Assembly (NCBI RefSeq): GCF_035984655.1
Contig: NZ_JAXCHT010000006.1
Span: forward strand, 62,001 to 126,000
Direction: 5' to 3'
DNA: 64,000 nt
DNA from: Actimicrobium sp035984655
Lineage (GTDB): Bacteria > Pseudomonadota > Gammaproteobacteria > Burkholderiales > Burkholderiaceae_D
Under the pieces are notes generated by a model. It was given only the letters and a program-made list of their open reading frames with translations, was not told the origin of the DNA and made no database searches. Shown piece after piece: positions 59,057-64,000 of the stretch. The translations under genes and the position numbers were made by a program. Every line of letters starts with the position of its first letter. The stretch's first letter is position 1.

Positions 59057-60078
59057 CATTTATGCGGCAAACACTAGCCTCTCTCAAGTTTGTCGTAGTC
59101 TTATCGAGTTTGATCTCTTATTCAGCGTTGGCTGAGGGCGTTGATTCTCAGGACGAAAACCGGGATGCGCAAAATTGGCTGCGTCGGATTCAGGTCGCCG
59201 CGCAAAAAGTGAATTACTGGGGGACGTTCGTTTATCAACAGGCGAATCAGGTCCGTACTTCGCGCATTACGCATATCCATGATGGCAAGAACGAAATGGA
59301 GAAGCTGGAGATACTGGATGGCAAGCCGCGCGAGTACATTCGGAATAACGACGAAGTAGTTTGTTATGTTCCTGAGATACATACGTTATTTATCGAAAAA
59401 AGACCGGCGCCAGAGGTCTTTCCCGCGATTCTTGCGACCAATCCAGCGGACGTAACGCTCCATTACACTGTCAAGCGCGGTGAATCGGGACGCGTTGCAG
59501 GGTACGACACGCAGGCCTTGTTGCTGGAGCCGAAAGATAATCTTCGGTACGGATATAAACTATGGGCCGAAAAGGCAACCGGCCTGCTGCTGCGTGCGCA
59601 AACGCTCAATGACAAGCAGGAGGTCATTGAGCAAATCGCGTTCACTCAATTGGAAATTGGCAATATCAATCGAAGCCGGGTCAAGCCAAGCTTCACCAAT
59701 ACTGCCGGGTGGCACACCGAGAACAGCGTGATGAGCCCGGTCACAGTGCAATCCTGGACGGTCAAAAGCATACCTGCCGGATTCAAGAAAATCCGGGAAA
59801 TGAAACGGTTGATTTCGGATAGCGCGCCCCAGGGTGAATCCAATGGCTCGGCACCAGTGCAACGGGAGCTGATTCAGCTGGTTTTTTCCGACGGCCTTGC
59901 GGCAATCTCGGTCTTCATCGAGCCGGGATCGCGCAGCCGAACCGAGGGCTCCATGCAGCAGGGGGCGGTTAATATTACCGGCAAACGGCAGGGAGATTTT
60001 TGGCTTACCATTGTCGGCGAAGTACCTGAAGCTGCAATCAAGCAAGTTGCCAATTCCATTGAATTCAAACCAAAGTAA
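59053..60078 (+). CDS. rseB: Sigma-E factor regulatory protein RseB (MucB)
   Basis: This 341-residue periplasmic protein protects RseA from cleavage and senses lipid or LPS signals. A signal peptide is visible at the N-terminus (MTFMRQTLASLKFVVVL, cleaved after about residue 27). The N-terminal domain shows NWLRRIQVAAQKVNYWGTFVY, typical of the family. It overlaps rseA and is followed seven bases later by the HtrA-type protease gene. Confidence 0.95.
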   Translation: MTFMRQTLASLKFVVVLSSLISYSALAEGVDSQDENRDAQNWLRRIQVAAQKVNYWGTFVYQQANQVRTSRITHIHDGKNEMEKLEILDGKPREYIRNNDEVVCYVPEIHTLFIEKRPAPEVFPAILATNPADVTLHYTVKRGESGRVAGYDTQALLLEPKDNLRYGYKLWAEKATGLLLRAQTLNDKQEVIEQIAFTQLEIGNINRSRVKPSFTNTAGWHTENSVMSPVTVQSWTVKSIPAGFKKIREMKRLISDSAPQGESNGSAPVQRELIQLVFSDGLAAISVFIEPGSRSRTEGSMQQGAVNITGKRQGDFWLTIVGEVPEAAIKQVANSIEFKPK

Positions 60079-60085
60079 CGATGCC

Positions 60086-61579
60086 ATGAACTCACGTACC
60101 CACATATTGAATAAAACTTTAAGTGTCATGTTGAGCGTTGCCGCGATCATTGCCATACCTGTCGCGACGAGTTTCCCTTCGACGGCGAGCGCGGCCTCTG
60201 TTGCCGGATTGCCTGACTTTACTGATCTGGTCGAAAAGACCGGGCCGGCAGTGGTCAATATTCGCACCACGGAAAAAGCCAAGTTTGCCCAGGGCGCGCC
60301 CGGCGCCGGTGCCGACGATGAGGAAATGCAGGAGTTTTTCAAGCGGTTCTTTGGCGTGCCGGTCCCACCGCGTCAGCAGCAGCCGGAACGTCCGTCCCGG
60401 CCAAAGCGACCGGGAACACCGCCGGCTGAAGAAGAGGTACCGCGCGGCGTCGGTTCAGGTTTCATCATTTCGGCCGATGGCTACGTCATGACAAATGCGC
60501 ATGTTGTCGATGGCGCCGACGAAGTCTACGTAACGCTTACCGACAAGCGCGAATTCAAGGCGAAAATCATCGGTGCCGACAAACGTACCGATGTTGCGCT
60601 CGTGAAGATCGAAGGCGCCAATCTGCCGAGACTTGCGCTTGGGGATTCGGACAAGATCCGGGTCGGCGAATGGGTCATTGCGATTGGCTCACCGTTCGGA
60701 CTGGACAATACCGTCACGGCCGGAATTATTTCCGCAAAGGCCCGTGATACCGGTGACTATCTGCCGCTGATTCAAACCGATGTTGCCGTCAATCCGGGTA
60801 ATTCGGGTGGTCCGTTGATCAACATGCGGGGCGAGGTGGTCGGTATAAACTCACAGATTTACAGTCGTTCGGGTGGCTACATGGGGATTTCCTTTGCCGT
60901 TCCCATCGATGAAGCGATGCGCGTTTCCGACCAGCTGAAGCAAGCTGGCAAAGTGACGCGCGGCCGTATTGGCGTGCAAATCGGCGAGCTGACGAAGGAA
61001 GTTGCGGAGTCGCTTGGACTGTCCAAGGCGCAAGGTGCGCTGGTGCAACGTGTCGAGGCCGGCGGTCCTGCTGAGAAGGCTGGCGTTGAGGCCGGCGATA
61101 TCATCCTGAAATTCAATGGCATCCTGATCGAGCGCTCAAGCGATCTGCCCCGCCTGGTGGGCAACACCAAGCCGGGTGCGCGCGCTGTCCTGACAGTGTG
61201 GCGCAAGGGAGCCAATCGGGACCTGAATGTGACCGTGGCAGAAATGGAGCAGGAAAAAGTGGCCAAGCGCGACGACAAGAAATCAAAAGCGGAGCAAACG
61301 GCCAACGCATTGGGGCTGGTTGCGAGCGATCTTACCGATGCGCAAAAAAAGGAATTGAAGATTGATGGCGGCGTCGTCGTCGATGCGGCAGAAGGTGCGT
61401 CAGCAAGGGCCGGATTGCGCGCCGGTGATGTCGTACTTCGATTGAATAATACGGACGTAAAAGACGCGAAGCAGTTCGCGGCACTGGTTGCCAAGCTTGA
61501 TGCAAAAAAAGTCGCGGTCATCCTGGTGCGCCGTGGCGACGCATCCCAATTCGTGCCGATTCGGCCACTGGCGCAATAG
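60086..61579 (+). CDS. mucD: Periplasmic serine protease DegQ/MucD (HtrA family)
   Basis: This 497-residue periplasmic protease degrades misfolded envelope proteins. Signal peptide is residues 1 to about 37 (ASA near the cleavage site). The triad is H139 (NAHVV), D169 (RTDVAL) and S240 (GNSGGP), followed by two PDZ domains at about 290-370 and 410-490. A Pro/Arg-rich insertion lies before the protease domain. The true ATG is at 60086; a long upstream frame is an overlap with rseB. It closes the rpoE-rseAB-mucD unit. Confidence 0.95.
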   Translation: MNSRTHILNKTLSVMLSVAAIIAIPVATSFPSTASAASVAGLPDFTDLVEKTGPAVVNIRTTEKAKFAQGAPGAGADDEEMQEFFKRFFGVPVPPRQQQPERPSRPKRPGTPPAEEEVPRGVGSGFIISADGYVMTNAHVVDGADEVYVTLTDKREFKAKIIGADKRTDVALVKIEGANLPRLALGDSDKIRVGEWVIAIGSPFGLDNTVTAGIISAKARDTGDYLPLIQTDVAVNPGNSGGPLINMRGEVVGINSQIYSRSGGYMGISFAVPIDEAMRVSDQLKQAGKVTRGRIGVQIGELTKEVAESLGLSKAQGALVQRVEAGGPAEKAGVEAGDIILKFNGILIERSSDLPRLVGNTKPGARAVLTVWRKGANRDLNVTVAEMEQEKVAKRDDKKSKAEQTANALGLVASDLTDAQKKELKIDGGVVVDAAEGASARAGLRAGDVVLRLNNTDVKDAKQFAALVAKLDAKKVAVILVRRGDASQFVPIRPLAQ

Positions 61580-61597
61580 TCGAATGATTGTCAAAAG

Positions 61598-61628
61598 AAG
61601 CTGCTGCCTTGAGGGTCGCAGCTTTTTT
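61598..61628 (+). terminator. Intrinsic terminator after mucD
   Basis: AAGCTGC (61598-61604) pairs with GCAGCTT (61618-61624) around a 13-base loop that can pair further, followed by T (61623-61628). It would end the rpoE-rseAB-mucD transcript. Confidence 0.8.
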
Positions 61629-61647
61629 CACGGGTGGTGCTCCTGAA

Positions 61648-61908
61648 GTGATTAACTTGACCTTATATTCACGCAGTTACTGTCACCTGTGCGACGACAT
61701 GTCTGCCGCCCTGAACGCGTTTCAGTCATTGCGGAGTTTTCAGGTCAACGTGGTTGATGTGGATGCCGACGCATTGCTGGTGGCGCGATACGATGAGTTG
61801 GTACCGGTGCTCATCGGGCACGATGCAAATGGCGCGGAGATCGAACTGTGCCATTATTTTCTTTCAGGTGATGCCGTACGCGATTTTCTGCTTGCTCAGC
61901 CGGCTTAA
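61648..61908 (+). CDS. Glutaredoxin-like protein
   Basis: This 86-residue glutaredoxin/thioredoxin-fold protein has active-site Cys pair C12 and C15 (YCHLC) after a short first strand, and ends in a C-terminal helix. Such single-domain proteins sit between mucD and lepA in many proteobacteria; the substrate is unknown. I chose GTG 61648 as the start because the alternative TTG at 61588 begins upstream of the terminator stem and would need that terminator to be read through. No clear ribosome site is visible for either. Confidence 0.78.
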   Translation: MINLTLYSRSYCHLCDDMSAALNAFQSLRSFQVNVVDVDADALLVARYDELVPVLIGHDANGAEIELCHYFLSGDAVRDFLLAQPA

Positions 61909-62026
61909 TACGGTTTTCCAGGGCGCAATGCTTTGTGGTCCGCATGCGAATCGCCTAGCTGCTTGATTTCACGGGCTTTCCCCTCTGGAATCCGGTAAAA
62001 TGCGCAGCTGAACAACCTCCTGAAAC

Positions 62027-62072
62027 AAGGCGCTCGCCTGAGGAATTGATCCTCGTCCGGAGCGCCTTTTTT
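62027..62072 (+). terminator. Intrinsic terminator just upstream of lepA (possible attenuator)
   Basis: AAGGCGCTC (62027-62035) pairs with GAGCGCCTT (62060-62068). Inside it GAGGA (62040-62044) pairs with TCCTC (62050-62054), and a T run ends at 62072. Only 19 bases separate it from the lepA ATG, too few for a promoter, so lepA transcripts starting upstream must pass it. TAAAAT at 61996-62001 is a possible -10, without a clear -35. Confidence 0.78.
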
Positions 62073-62091
62073 GTAATCGTGTTTTGAGTTA

Positions 62092-63881
<1,790 letters not shown>

Positions 63882-63885
<4 letters not shown>

Positions 63886-64000
63886 ACCTGCAAGTCATTC
63901 TTGGCAACTTCGCGTTGATTCTGTTCGTATTGACTGTGCTATCCGGTGTGATCTGGTTTCTGGATGTGTTTTATCTGGCCCGCCAGCGTCGTGCCCGGGC
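63882..64000 (+). CDS. lepB: Signal peptidase I (N-terminal part)
   Basis: The ATG overlaps the end of lepA by four bases (ATGA). The visible 39 residues start MNLQVILGNFALILFVL, a membrane helix, then GVIWFLDVFYLARQRRAR, with the cytoplasmic basic stretch typical of LepB in betaproteobacteria. The catalytic Ser and Lys lie beyond the window. The lepA-lepB order is conserved in bacteria. Confidence 0.9.

Overview
The window is a gene-dense, GC-rich stretch of bacterial core chromosome. Gene content and order point to a betaproteobacterium of the order Burkholderiales, most likely Oxalobacteraceae-like: nuoC to nuoN in one run, maf / yceD-rpmF-plsX-fabHDG-acpP-fabF followed by rpoE-rseAB-mucD-lepA-lepB, and a RelA with the EFDD synthetase motif. 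The genus cannot be fixed from sequence reading alone.

Layout. (1) 1-13.7 kb: respiratory complex I operon from the end of nuoC to nuoN, all on +, with many start/stop overlaps and a 17-codon mini-ORF joining nuoM to nuoN. (2) 13.7-25.2 kb: mixed metabolism. It holds a Nudix hydrolase, a medium-chain oxidoreductase, an MFS transporter behind electron-transfer flavoprotein:ubiquinone oxidoreductase, an SDR/thioesterase pair, a large beta-helix lipoprotein, a PAS-LuxR regulator divergent from a 3-oxoacid CoA-transferase pair, an alpha/beta hydrolase and a RidA-family protein. (3) 25.2-27.7 kb: relA and tRNA-Val(GAC). (4) 27.7-30.3 kb: the least orthodox part, with small HTH and receiver proteins, a gene of unknown function, and about 0.8 kb without a convincing gene. 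(5) 30.5-36.5 kb, on +: adenine deaminase, an FtsX-like permease without an ATPase partner, a truncated haemoglobin, rmuC and a flavin reductase. (6) 36.6-45.3 kb, on -: an unknown small gene, a DsbA/FrnE-like protein, moeA-mobA-moaA, chrA and rne. (7) 45.8-49 kb, on +: rluC, a HAD phosphatase, a Rieske protein and an S49 peptidase. (8) 49.2-50.6 kb, on -: an RsmI-like methylase and maf. (9) 50.6-64 kb, on +: yceD, rpmF, the fatty-acid synthesis cluster, the sigma-E cluster, a glutaredoxin-like gene, lepA and the start of lepB.

How it works together. Complex I and EtfQO both feed electrons to ubiquinone. Molybdenum-cofactor genes sit together. The fab cluster supplies acyl chains, and the sigma-E/RseA/RseB/MucD genes guard the envelope. 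relA, rne and lepA act on stringent response, RNA turnover and translation.

I saw no CRISPR array, insertion sequence, prophage or defence island, and no clearly new multi-gene system. The most useful leads are regulatory: an intrinsic terminator between the upstream gene and lepA, a long inverted repeat between yceD and rpmF, the coupled mini-ORF in nuo, a palindrome in front of the HTH gene, hairpins in the rne leader, and an expandable Ala/Val/Pro repeat in RNase E.
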